Positions 40,828-48,858 of a stretch of 64,000 bases of DNA are shown one piece after another. Both the position numbers and the translations under genes were made by a program. This stretch comes from Dactylosporangium sp. AC04546. GTDB taxonomy: Bacteria > Actinomycetota > Actinomycetes > Mycobacteriales > Micromonosporaceae. The notes beneath the pieces were generated by a model, which was not told the DNA's origin, did no database searches, and saw only the letters and a program-made list of their open reading frames with translations. Position 1 is the stretch's first letter. The number at the start of each line of letters is the position of its first letter. Where the stretch lies: NCBI RefSeq assembly GCF_022095675.1, contig NZ_JAHYSG010000052.1:19682-83681 (forward strand), in the 5' to 3' direction.

Positions 40828-42240
40828 GTGCTCGATCTCACCACGACCACGGGGGCGGCCCTGCCGGTCCGCGACCCCGCGACCGGCGAAACGTTCGCCC
40901 ACGTGCCCGACGACGGCCCGGCCGAGGCGTCCGCGGCGGTCGGCGCGGCCGGCGACGCGTTCGCCGGCTGGGCCGCCCGGCCGCACGCCGAACGGGCCGC
41001 GCTGCTGCGCGAGTGCGCCGCGGCCCTGCGGCCGCACGCCGGCGACCTGGCCCGGCTGCTGACCCGCGAGCAGGGCAAGCCGCTCGCGCAGGCCGCGGCG
41101 GAGGTCGGCCTCGCCGTCGACTGGTTCGACCTGACGGCGGACCTCACGCTCGACCCGGAGATCGTCGAGGACGGCCCGGTCCACGTGACCGTCGGGCGGA
41201 TGCCGCACGGGCCGGTCGCCGCTATCGCCCCGAACAACTTCCCGGTCATCCTCGCGGTCACGAAGGTCGCCCCGGCGCTGCTGGCGGGGAACACCGTCGT
41301 GCTGAAACCCTCCCCCGTCACGCCGCTGACCACGCGGTACCTCGGGGAGATCCTCGGCGGCGTCCTGCCGGCCGGCGTCCTCACCGTGCTCACCGGCGGC
41401 CCCGCCCTGGGACCGGCCCTCACCGCGGACCCGCGGATCCTCCTGGTGTCGTTCACCGGCTCGGTCGAGACCGGCCGGGCGATCGCCGCCGCCGTCGCGC
41501 CCCGGCTCGCCCGCGTCGTGCTGGAGCTCGGCGGCAACGACGCCTGCGTGGTCCTGCCCGGCGCCGACCTCGACGCGGTCGCGCCGGCCGTGTACGCGGC
41601 CGCGATGCGCAACACCGGCCAGTTCTGCGCCGCCATCAAGCGCGTCTACGCCCACCGGGAGCAGGCCTCAGCACTGGCCGGGGCGCTGGCCGAGCTGGCG
41701 GCGAAGGCGGTCGTCGGCGACGGCCTCGACCCGGCGTCGGAGCTGGGCCCGCTGACCGTGCCGGCCCAGCGCGACACCGTGGCGCGCATGGTGGCGCAGG
41801 CGTCGGCGGCCGGCGCGCGGGTGCTCACCGGCGGCGCCGCGCTCGACCGGCCGGGCAGCTTCTACGCCCCGACGGTCGTCGGCGACCTGCCGCCCGGGAC
41901 CGAGCTGGAGCTGGAGGAGCAGTTCGGCCCGGTCATCCCGGTGATCGCCGTCGACGGCGTCGAGGAGGCCGTGCGCCGCGCCAACGGGACGCGCTACGGC
42001 CTGGGCGGGTCGGTGTGGGGCGACCCGGACGAGGCGCGGGCGGTCGCCGGGCGGCTCGAGTGCGGTACCGCCTGGGTCAACACCCACGGCGAGCTGCGGG
42101 CCGACGTCCCGTTCGGCGGGCACCGCTCGTCCGGCCTCGGCGTGGAGTACGGCTACTGGGGCCTGCTGGAGTACACCCGTATCACGGTGTGCCACGAACG
42201 GCGGACACCAGGAAGCTCCGCGGCAGCCCCGGCAGGTTGA
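40828..42240 (+). CDS. NAD(P)-dependent aldehyde dehydrogenase
   Basis: Aldehyde oxidase of 470 residues producing a carboxylic acid. Motifs are APNNFPVILAVTKVAPALLAGNTVVLKPS, FTGSVETGR, the general base Glu in LELGGNDACVV and the catalytic Cys in NTGQFCAAIKRVY. The GTG at 40828 is preceded by a -10-like GATAGT and no ribosome site. It is divergent from the KAS III operon. It may oxidise an aldehyde intermediate of the cluster, for example one made by decarboxylation and transamination of an amino acid. Its 3' end overlaps the convergent methyltransferase gene by 59 bases. Confidence 0.9.
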   Translation: MLDLTTTTGAALPVRDPATGETFAHVPDDGPAEASAAVGAAGDAFAGWAARPHAERAALLRECAAALRPHAGDLARLLTREQGKPLAQAAAEVGLAVDWFDLTADLTLDPEIVEDGPVHVTVGRMPHGPVAAIAPNNFPVILAVTKVAPALLAGNTVVLKPSPVTPLTTRYLGEILGGVLPAGVLTVLTGGPALGPALTADPRILLVSFTGSVETGRAIAAAVAPRLARVVLELGGNDACVVLPGADLDAVAPAVYAAAMRNTGQFCAAIKRVYAHREQASALAGALAELAAKAVVGDGLDPASELGPLTVPAQRDTVARMVAQASAAGARVLTGGAALDRPGSFYAPTVVGDLPPGTELELEEQFGPVIPVIAVDGVEEAVRRANGTRYGLGGSVWGDPDEARAVAGRLECGTAWVNTHGELRADVPFGGHRSSGLGVEYGYWGLLEYTRITVCHERRTPGSSAAAPAG

Positions 42241-43039
42241 CCGGGTTGGCGCCGGCCGGCCAGCGCCCGAAGTCGGCGTCCGGCCGGCCCGGCTCGAGGA
42301 CCGTCACGTCCGCCCAGCCGTTGGCGCGGACGAACCCGGCCGGGTCGTCAGTGCCGAACTGCCACGGGCTGCCGGCGTCGGCCAGCTTGCGCAGAAACGG
42401 GCGGGTGTACGGCAGCCGGAATACGCCGAGGCCGACCAGGTCGGCGGCGAGCCGGCTGCCCGGCGCGGACAGCGCGGCCATGGCCCGGACCACCTCGGCG
42501 GCGAGGGCCTCGGGCAGGTAGAAGAGCACGCCCTCGGCGAACCACAGCGTGGGCCGCGCCGGGTCGAAGCCGGCGTCGCGCAGCGCGCCGGTCCAGCCGC
42601 CGCCGAGGTTCGCCGGCACCACCCGCCGCTCGCAGCGCGGCTCGGGCGCGAGCGGGGCCAGCCGGTCGGCCTTGTAGTCGAGCAGGGCCGGCTGATCGAG
42701 CTCGAACAGCACGGTGCCGGTCGGCCAGGCGAGCCGGAACGCGCGGCTGTCGAGCCCGGCACCGATCCCGACGACCTGCCGGGGCCCGCCCGGCGCGGCG
42801 ATCGCCGCGACGACGGTGTCGTCGAACCAGCGGGTGCGGATCGGCAGGAACGGGTTGCCGTCGTCGGCCGCGTGCTCGGTGTGGAAGTGCTGGAGCAGCG
42901 CCACGCCGGTGGGTCCCGCGAGCACCTCGGCGAACGGGTCGGAGAACAGCCGGTCCGCGCGCCGGCTCTCGCGGGCACGGGCGGCGGCGGTCCACAGCGC
43001 GGTGTCGGCGACGCCACCGACGGCTCGGGCATTGGTCAC
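42182..43039 (-). CDS. SAM-dependent methyltransferase, leucine carboxyl methyltransferase-like
   Basis: Methyltransferase of 285 residues of the group typical of mycobacteria and streptomycetes. N-terminal substrate cap (ADTALWTAAARARESRRADR, FSDPFAEVLAG), SAM motif VVGIGAGLDSRAFRL, VLFELDQPALLDYKA and LWFAEGVLFYLPEAL. It would methylate an oxygen, perhaps a carboxylate. The GTG at 43039 has no ribosome site but has a TACCGT hexamer 7 bases upstream. It stands alone on the minus strand between ALDH and the carrier-protein/amidase operon. Confidence 0.87.
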   Translation of the reverse strand: MTNARAVGGVADTALWTAAARARESRRADRLFSDPFAEVLAGPTGVALLQHFHTEHAADDGNPFLPIRTRWFDDTVVAAIAAPGGPRQVVGIGAGLDSRAFRLAWPTGTVLFELDQPALLDYKADRLAPLAPEPRCERRVVPANLGGGWTGALRDAGFDPARPTLWFAEGVLFYLPEALAAEVVRAMAALSAPGSRLAADLVGLGVFRLPYTRPFLRKLADAGSPWQFGTDDPAGFVRANGWADVTVLEPGRPDADFGRWPAGANPVNLPGLPRSFLVSAVRGTP

Positions 43040-43046
43040 CTGGCCG

Positions 43047-43052
43047 ACGGTA
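43047..43052 (-). promoter_or_regulatory. Candidate -10 hexamer for leaderless methyltransferase mRNA
   Basis: On the minus strand TACCGT ends 7 bases before the GTG at 43039. Confidence 0.35.
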
Positions 43053-43166
43053 TCGACGCCGCCCGCGCAGCGGCATCGGTCCTTCCGGACATGGCCAACC
43101 GGGCATCTCGTCCGGGCGGCCGCTCGCCGATCCCGGCGCGCGGGCCGGGCCGACAGATTGGGACCC

Positions 43167-43436
43167 ATGACTGAGACCGACGTCGTCGCCCGGACGATGG
43201 GTGAGCTGTTGTCGGCACCGCCGCTGGAACCGGCCGACGACTTCTTCATCCGCGGCGGTGACTCGCTGCGCGCGGTGGAGCTCATCGCGCGCCTGTCCGC
43301 CGCGTTCCCGGCGCCGGACGGGACACCGGACGAGAACCTCGGGGCGGCGCTGCTGCTGGTGCTGTTCGAGGACGCGACCCCGCAGGCGCTCGGCGACGCG
43401 GTCACGCGGCACCGCGCGGCGCTCGCCGCGGGGTGA
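43167..43436 (+). CDS. Peptidyl carrier protein 3
   Basis: Carrier protein of 89 residues with the NRPS-type motif FFIRGGDSLRAVELI; Ser33 is the phosphopantetheine site. It starts at the ATG 43167. Its stop overlaps the GTG of the amidase gene, and a stand-alone condensation domain follows, so the three are one operon. It probably presents the donor or acceptor substrate to the condensation enzyme. Confidence 0.9.
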   Translation: MTETDVVARTMGELLSAPPLEPADDFFIRGGDSLRAVELIARLSAAFPAPDGTPDENLGAALLLVLFEDATPQALGDAVTRHRAALAAG

Positions 43437-44797
43437 CCGCTGCGCACTGGTGGCCGGCGGGCCGGGTCGCGGCGGCGATCGCCGGCGGCGAGCTGTCCGC
43501 GGCCGAGTACCTCGACCTGCTGCTCGACCGGGTCGCGCGGCTCGACCCCGGCCTGGAGCTGCTGGTCACCGTCGACGACACCGCCCGGGACCGGGCCCGC
43601 GCCGCCGACCGGGCGGTGGCCCGTGGCGAGCCGCTCGGCCCGCTGCACGGGGTCGCGCTGACCGTCAAGGACAGCCTGGCCACCGCCGGCCTGCGCACCA
43701 CCGCGGGCAGCGCGCTGCGCCGCGACCACGTCCCGGCGGCCGACGCCCGTGCGGTGACCGCGCTGCGCCGCGCCGGGGCGATCGTGTTCGGCAAGACGAA
43801 CCTGCCCGAGCACTGCGCCGACATCCAGGCCCGCAGCGTCTACGGCGTGTCCCGCAACCCGTGGGACCCGGCGTACAGCACCGGCGGCTCGTCCGGCGGC
43901 GGCGCGGGCGCGGTGGCCGCGGGCCTCACCCCGGTCGAGGTCGGCTCCGACGTGGCCGGCTCGATCCGCATCCCGGCCGGGTACTGCGGCGTCGCCGGGC
44001 ACAAGCCGACCTACGGCATCGTGCCGCTCGACGGCCACCTGCCGCCGTACCACCCGACGACCCCGGACGTGGTGGTCGTCGGGCCGCTCGCCCGCACGGT
44101 CGACGACCTGGAGCTGATGCTCGGGGTCCTCAGCGGGCCCGGCGGCCGGGACGGCTCGGCCTGGCGGCTCGACCTGCCGCCCGCCCGGCCGGTCCGGCGG
44201 ATCGCGCTGTGGACCGGCGACCCCGCGGTACCGACGGATCCCGAGATCGTCGCCGTCCTGCACGACGTCGCCGAGCGCCTCGGCAAGGAGGGGGTCGCGG
44301 TCGAGGAGGACGCGCCGCCCGGCGTGCGGCTGGCCGACGCGTCCCGGATCGCGGACCGGCTGCTCGCCGGCGTGGGGGTGCCGCTGCGGGGCGCCCACGA
44401 CCGCGCCGCGCTCGGCGGGGCGCACGCCGGCCAGTCGTACGCCGACTGGTACGACGCCGACGTGGCCCGCTGGCGGCTCGCCGCCCGCTGGGAGCGGTTC
44501 TTCGCGCGGTACGACGCGATCCTCACGCCGGTCACCCCGAACCTCGCGATCGTCCACGACGGCCGCCCGTTCGCCGAGCGGCGCGTGCTCGTCGGCGGCG
44601 CCGAGCGGCCCTACTGGGACCAGGTCGCCTGGGCCACCCTCACCGGGGTGTGCCACCTGCCGACGACCGTCGTCCCGGCCGCCCTCGACAGCCGCGGCCT
44701 GCCGATCGGCGTGGCGTTCAGCGGCCCCCGGTTCGGCGACCTGACCACCCTGGCCGCCGCGCGGCTGGTCCCGCCGATCGGCCACCCACCCTGCTGA
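43433..44797 (+). CDS. Amidase-signature family hydrolase
   Basis: Ser-Ser-Lys hydrolase of 454 residues that cleaves, or in some pathways forms, amide bonds. The catalytic Lys79 is in ALTVKDSLATAG, the cis-Ser in STGGSSGGGAGAV (153-154) and the nucleophile Ser177 in VGSDVAGSIRIPA, where the usual DTGGS reads DVAGS. KTNLPEHCADIQ is also conserved. The GTG at 43433 overlaps the carrier-protein stop. In this setting it may release a product from a carrier protein, remove an N-acyl protecting group, or form an amide. Confidence 0.88.
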   Translation: MTAAHWWPAGRVAAAIAGGELSAAEYLDLLLDRVARLDPGLELLVTVDDTARDRARAADRAVARGEPLGPLHGVALTVKDSLATAGLRTTAGSALRRDHVPAADARAVTALRRAGAIVFGKTNLPEHCADIQARSVYGVSRNPWDPAYSTGGSSGGGAGAVAAGLTPVEVGSDVAGSIRIPAGYCGVAGHKPTYGIVPLDGHLPPYHPTTPDVVVVGPLARTVDDLELMLGVLSGPGGRDGSAWRLDLPPARPVRRIALWTGDPAVPTDPEIVAVLHDVAERLGKEGVAVEEDAPPGVRLADASRIADRLLAGVGVPLRGAHDRAALGGAHAGQSYADWYDADVARWRLAARWERFFARYDAILTPVTPNLAIVHDGRPFAERRVLVGGAERPYWDQVAWATLTGVCHLPTTVVPAALDSRGLPIGVAFSGPRFGDLTTLAAARLVPPIGHPPC

Positions 44798-44808
44798 AGG
44801 AGGACACC

Positions 44809-46161
44809 GTGCTGGAGTACGGCGACGGCACGAGCCGCAGCGGCCCCCTCGCCGTGGGGCAGCGGATCATGTGGAACATCCTGCGCGACCTGCCCCCGGA
44901 CGACGTGTCGACGAACATGGCCACGCACCTGCCGGTGCCGCACGGCACCACCTGGGACCGGCTGCTCGGCGCGCTGCGCCTGGTGCTGGGCCGCCACGAG
45001 GCCCTGCGGACCCGCTTCCTCGCCGACGCGGAGGGTTCGCCGGTACAGCAGGTGCCGCCCACCCTGCGTATCCCGCTCGACGTCGTCGCGGCGGACCCGG
45101 CCGACCCCGGGCAGGTGCTCCGCCTGCGCGACGCGATGCGGGCCGTGCCGTTCCCGCCCGGCGACCCGCGCCCGGTGCGCGCCGCAGTGCTCGCCGCCGG
45201 CGACGCGCCCACCGACCTGGTACTCGCCCTGTCGCACCTCGCCCTCGACGGCTGGAGCCTGGCGATCGTCGTCGAGGAGCTCGTGACGGCGCTCGACGGC
45301 GGCGAGCTCCCGCCGGTCGGCGAGCAGCCGATCGACCGCGCGCTGTACGAGCGCTCCGAGCGCGGGCGGCGCCGGCAGGCGGCGTCGCTGGAGTACTGGG
45401 CCGGCCATCTGCGCACGCTGCCGCCGCTGTACTTCGCGCCGGCGCCGGTCGCCGACGACTACGACAGCGTCGTCTATACGTCGCCCGAGGCGGCCCGCGC
45501 GATCGCCGCCGTCGCCGAGCGTGCGAAGGTGACCCCGGCGCTGTGCCTGCAGGCGACGGTGGCCCTCGTCATCGGCCTGCACACCGGCGCCCGGGACAGT
45601 GCACTGTGGACGGTGACGGCGACCCGGTTCCGGCCGGCGTCGCGCCGGCTGGTCTCGGCGTTCAACCAGAACGCGCTGTTCCGTCCCGACTGGGACGCCG
45701 GCAGCTACGCCGCGTTCCTGGGTCGGGCGGCGCAGAGCGCGGTTCGCGCATACGCGCACTGCGAGTACGACCAGGACGAGCAGGACGCCATGCTGGCCCG
45801 CGTCGCCGCCGAGCGGGGCGGCGCGCAGCCGATCGGCTGGTTCTACAACGACAACGGCGCGGCGGCGACCGTCACCAGCCACGACGGCCCGATCCCGGCG
45901 CCGGCCGGGCGCGAGTGCCACCGCATCGACATGCACGACGGCCAGGTCGGGCACCGGATGTTCTTCCGGGTGCTGGAGCTGTCCCCCGCCGTGACCCGGT
46001 GGCTGCTCACCGCCGACCGGGGCGTGCTGCGCCCGGGCGGCGCCGAGACGTTCGTCCGGGACGTCGACGCGGTGCTGGTCGCCGCGAGCGGGGACCCGGA
46101 CCTGACCCTGGACGGCGCGGCCCGGCTCCTCGGCGTTCAGGCCGGCTCGAGCGCCAGCTGA
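44809..46161 (+). CDS. Stand-alone NRPS condensation domain
   Basis: Free-standing condensation enzyme of 450 residues that should form an amide (or ester) between carrier-bound or free substrates. The HHxxxDG motif is degenerate: SHLALDG at 142-148, with the first His replaced by Ser but the catalytic His143 and Asp147 kept. Other features are LRTRFLAD and the C-terminal lobe (ALWTVTATRFRPASRRLVSAFNQNALF). The GTG at 44809 has GAAGGAGG upstream. Last gene of the PCP-amidase-C operon; it ends 25 bases inside the convergent acyl-CoA dehydrogenase gene. Confidence 0.87.
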   Translation: MLEYGDGTSRSGPLAVGQRIMWNILRDLPPDDVSTNMATHLPVPHGTTWDRLLGALRLVLGRHEALRTRFLADAEGSPVQQVPPTLRIPLDVVAADPADPGQVLRLRDAMRAVPFPPGDPRPVRAAVLAAGDAPTDLVLALSHLALDGWSLAIVVEELVTALDGGELPPVGEQPIDRALYERSERGRRRQAASLEYWAGHLRTLPPLYFAPAPVADDYDSVVYTSPEAARAIAAVAERAKVTPALCLQATVALVIGLHTGARDSALWTVTATRFRPASRRLVSAFNQNALFRPDWDAGSYAAFLGRAAQSAVRAYAHCEYDQDEQDAMLARVAAERGGAQPIGWFYNDNGAAATVTSHDGPIPAPAGRECHRIDMHDGQVGHRMFFRVLELSPAVTRWLLTADRGVLRPGGAETFVRDVDAVLVAASGDPDLTLDGAARLLGVQAGSSAS

Positions 46162-47318
46162 CCGCGTTGGAGGGCGCCGAAGACGGCGAGCCGCTGCACG
46201 TTGCCGGCGCCCTCCATGAACTCGATGCCCCGGGCGTCGCGGGCCAGCTTCTCCAGCAGCGGGTGGTCGAACACCGCGCCGGGGCCGAGCCGGTCGAGGC
46301 ACTCCCGGGTCACGTCCTCGACGAGCCGGGCCGCGCGGACCTTGGCCGCCGACGCGAGGTGCCCGTCGCCCGGGTCGCGGTCCACCGCCTCCGCGGCCCG
46401 CGCGGTCAGCCGCCGCACCGCGGCGATCCGCCGCCCGATGCGGTCCAGCCGCTCGTCCGCCGGCCGGTGGTCGAGGACGTACTCGTAGGCGGCCCGGGCG
46501 ATGCCCAGGCCCATCGCGGCGACCGACGGCCGCAGCAGGTTGAACGTGCGCACCCAGCCCCACATGCCGCGCCGGCTCGCCGGCAGGTGCCGGCCGAGCA
46601 CCCGCTCCGGCGGTACCTCGACGCCGTCGTAGGTCAGCGCGCCGAGCTGGGCGCCGCGCAGGCCGATGGTCGGCACCGGCTCGGCCGTGATGCCGCGCAT
46701 GCCGGGGCGTCCGGGCCCTCCGGGGCTTCCGGGCCCTCCGGGCTCGATGAGCACGGCGGCGAAGCCGAGCGGGCCGGTGCCGGTACGGGCGAACGTCACC
46801 CCGAGCCGGGCCCGCACGGCGTTGCCGACGTACCGCTTCCCGCCGTCGAGCACGAGTGTGCCGTCGCCGCGGGTGGTCAGGGTCGTGCGCATCCCGGTGG
46901 CGTCGGAGCCGCGGCCGGCCTCGGTGAGCGCGAAGCACGTCCAGGTCGGACCGCCGGGGCCGGACAGCAGCCGGTCGAAGAACCAGTCCTGCTGCGCCGG
47001 GCTGCCGAGCGCGCCGACGAGCACGCCGGCCATCGCACCGCCGGGCGCGGCGAGGGTCAGGCCGAGGTCGCCCCACGCCAGCTCCTCCAGGAACACCACC
47101 CGCTCGGCGGCGCTGTCCAGGTAGAACCTGTGCCCGTCGAGCACGAGGGGATCCGGGTTGTACTGCGGGGGGATCTGCAGGCGGGCCACCCGCGACAGCG
47201 CCGGCAGCCCGAGGTGCCGCACGACGGCGTCGGGGTCGCGGTCCACCTCCAGCGCGTGCGGGCGCAGCTCGGCGGCCCACTCCCGGGTCTGCGCGCGCAG
47301 CACCGCCAGCCGGTTCAC
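46137..47318 (-). CDS. Acyl-CoA dehydrogenase family flavoprotein
   Basis: FAD enzyme of 393 residues introducing a double bond into an acyl (or aminoacyl) thioester. It shows the flavin-binding TCFALTEAGRGSDATGMRT, LDGGKRYVGNA and the C-terminal IEFMEGAGNVQRLAVFG with the likely base Glu. A Gly/Pro-rich insert (GGPGSPGGPGRPGMRG) sits in the middle beta domain. The GTG at 47318 overlaps the stop of the shorter relative upstream (GTGA). Together with the A domain and carrier proteins it recalls the aminoacyl-carrier dehydrogenases of pyrrole pathways (analogy). Confidence 0.88.
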   Translation of the reverse strand: MNRLAVLRAQTREWAAELRPHALEVDRDPDAVVRHLGLPALSRVARLQIPPQYNPDPLVLDGHRFYLDSAAERVVFLEELAWGDLGLTLAAPGGAMAGVLVGALGSPAQQDWFFDRLLSGPGGPTWTCFALTEAGRGSDATGMRTTLTTRGDGTLVLDGGKRYVGNAVRARLGVTFARTGTGPLGFAAVLIEPGGPGSPGGPGRPGMRGITAEPVPTIGLRGAQLGALTYDGVEVPPERVLGRHLPASRRGMWGWVRTFNLLRPSVAAMGLGIARAAYEYVLDHRPADERLDRIGRRIAAVRRLTARAAEAVDRDPGDGHLASAAKVRAARLVEDVTRECLDRLGPGAVFDHPLLEKLARDARGIEFMEGAGNVQRLAVFGALQRGQLALEPA

Positions 47319-47953
47319 CGGGTGCTCCGGACGTACGCGTCGGCCAGCAGCTCGGAGACGTGCGCGAGGACGCCGGGCCCGTCGGCGACGAACCCGGCCG
47401 CGCCGAGCAGCAGCAGCGCGGCGCGGTCGGCGTCGGTGAGCTGCTCGTGCATGTCGCCGAGCTCGTCCGCGGTGAGTGCCGGCGCGCCGAGCGCCGTGTG
47501 CACGTCGAGGTGGGCGATGGCGATGTCAGCCAGGGCGCCCTTGATGAGCTGCAGCTGCGACTGCGGCTGCCCGCCGACGGTGCGGCCGTCGAGGTAGGTC
47601 ACGACCGCCGCCGCCAGCCTGGTCGACAGGCCGAGCCGCAGCCAGGCGAGCGCGAGCTGCCACTCCCCGGCCGGCTCGCCGTCGTCGACCGGATCGATGC
47701 TGGCGAAGGCGCGCAGCCCGGTGCCGTCGAGCGCCGCCGGTTGACGGGCGCAGAGCCGCAGGCGGGCGGCGTCCCCGGACGGCCAGACGCGGGCCACCGG
47801 GTCGACGGCCCGGATGGCGGCGATCCCGTGGCCTCGCGGGCCGCGGACCAGGGTCGGGCCGTCGAAGCCCGAGTAGAGCACCCGCACCGCGGCCTCGGGG
47901 CCGTCGGCGCGGGCGGCGGCACAGGCCTTCGGGCCGAGCGCCGGATCCAGCAC
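47315..47953 (-). CDS. Short acyl-CoA dehydrogenase-like protein (C-terminal domain)
   Basis: Protein of 212 residues. Its C-terminal part resembles the helical domain of acyl-CoA dehydrogenases (LALAWLRLGLSTRLAAAVVTYLDG, RTVGGQPQSQLQLIKGALADIAIAHLD), while the N-terminal half replaces the full flavin and beta domains. The GTG at 47953 has GAGGGAG 7 bases upstream, so it is translated as such and is not a broken gene. It is coupled by GTGA to the full-length enzyme and may be its heterodimer partner, as with other split or paired dehydrogenases. The family match is moderately sure. Confidence 0.68.
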   Translation of the reverse strand: MLDPALGPKACAAARADGPEAAVRVLYSGFDGPTLVRGPRGHGIAAIRAVDPVARVWPSGDAARLRLCARQPAALDGTGLRAFASIDPVDDGEPAGEWQLALAWLRLGLSTRLAAAVVTYLDGRTVGGQPQSQLQLIKGALADIAIAHLDVHTALGAPALTADELGDMHEQLTDADRAALLLLGAAGFVADGPGVLAHVSELLADAYVRSTR

Positions 47954-47964
47954 GGTGCACTCCC

Positions 47965-48858
47965 TCAACGGACGAGCAGGGACGGGCGGAGGATGGTGTC
48001 GCCGTGGTGCATGACCGGTTCGAGCAGCTCGGTGAGGTGCCAGAACGCACCCTTGGGCACCCGGTTGGCCGGCCAGGCGGCGCCGTCCACGATGCCCCAC
48101 CGGCCGAGGACCAGGTTGAAGAACGGGTCGGCGGTCCGCCACTCGCCGCCGATGCGCAGCTCCAGCCAGCAGTGGGTGTTGGCGAACGGCCGGGAGAGGT
48201 GGATCCCGGCCGCCGGACGGACGTCCAGCCCGAGGCGGCGGCCGACGTGCACGAGGTACCGGGTCGCGGACCGGCAGTCGGCCAGCCCGGTCTCCGCGGT
48301 GAAGCCCACGTCGGCGATCACGTGGTAGGGAACGCGGTGGAACTCCAGAGCCGCGGCCGCCTCGACGAGCTGCCAGTGCGCGGGGCCGAAGTCCAGCAGC
48401 TCGGCCGGGCCGCCCGGCACCTCGACCGCGATCTGGTAGTGCCCGCCGGCCATCCGCGTGATCTCCCGGGCGGCGGCGCGGACCGGCGCGGCGAGGGTGA
48501 CGTCGCAGTCGCCCTCGTGGCCGGGCGCCGGGCAGCCGGCCGTCACGTTCAGGGTCCGCCGGACGACCGCGTGCCGGCTGCCGTGCTCCAGGGCCTCGGC
48601 CATCGACCGCAGCGCGGTGTGCTGGGGCGAGCGGACCGACAGGCGCAGCACGACGTTCTTGAGGTCGCGCCGGTCGAACAACAGCCGGTCGCCGTCGCGG
48701 GCGTGCGGCAGGCCGTGGTCGAGCAGGCCGGTCAGCAGCTCCGGCGGGATGCGGTAGAAGCGGGTGACCCGCTCCTGCGGCTCGGTGTAGGCGCGGAACC
48801 GGTCGGGGACGCGGTTGATCCGCTCGACGACGACGGCGACGCTCTCGTCCGAGGTCAT
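47965..48858 (-). CDS. Transglutaminase-like protein
   Basis: Protein of 297 residues with a C-terminal transglutaminase/arylamine-acetyltransferase-like fold. The triad is Cys195 (LADCRSATRYLV), His229 (NTHCWLEL) and Asp244 (WRTADPFFNLV). The N-terminal 130 residues are a separate domain of unknown role. In andrimid biosynthesis the homologous-fold AdmF joins carrier-bound acyl and aminoacyl chains, so an amide-forming role here is possible; a peptidase role is the alternative. The ATG at 48858 overlaps the O-methyltransferase stop (ATGA), and the short dehydrogenase-like gene follows after 11 bases. Confidence 0.8.
   Translation of the reverse strand: MTSDESVAVVVERINRVPDRFRAYTEPQERVTRFYRIPPELLTGLLDHGLPHARDGDRLLFDRRDLKNVVLRLSVRSPQHTALRSMAEALEHGSRHAVVRRTLNVTAGCPAPGHEGDCDVTLAAPVRAAAREITRMAGGHYQIAVEVPGGPAELLDFGPAHWQLVEAAAALEFHRVPYHVIADVGFTAETGLADCRSATRYLVHVGRRLGLDVRPAAGIHLSRPFANTHCWLELRIGGEWRTADPFFNLVLGRWGIVDGAAWPANRVPKGAFWHLTELLEPVMHHGDTILRPSLLVR

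Noticed and set aside
46137..47953. Treating the short dehydrogenase-like gene as a frameshifted part of the long one
   Set aside because: The long gene is complete on its own, and the short gene has its own ribosome site and ends in a GTGA coupling overlap.
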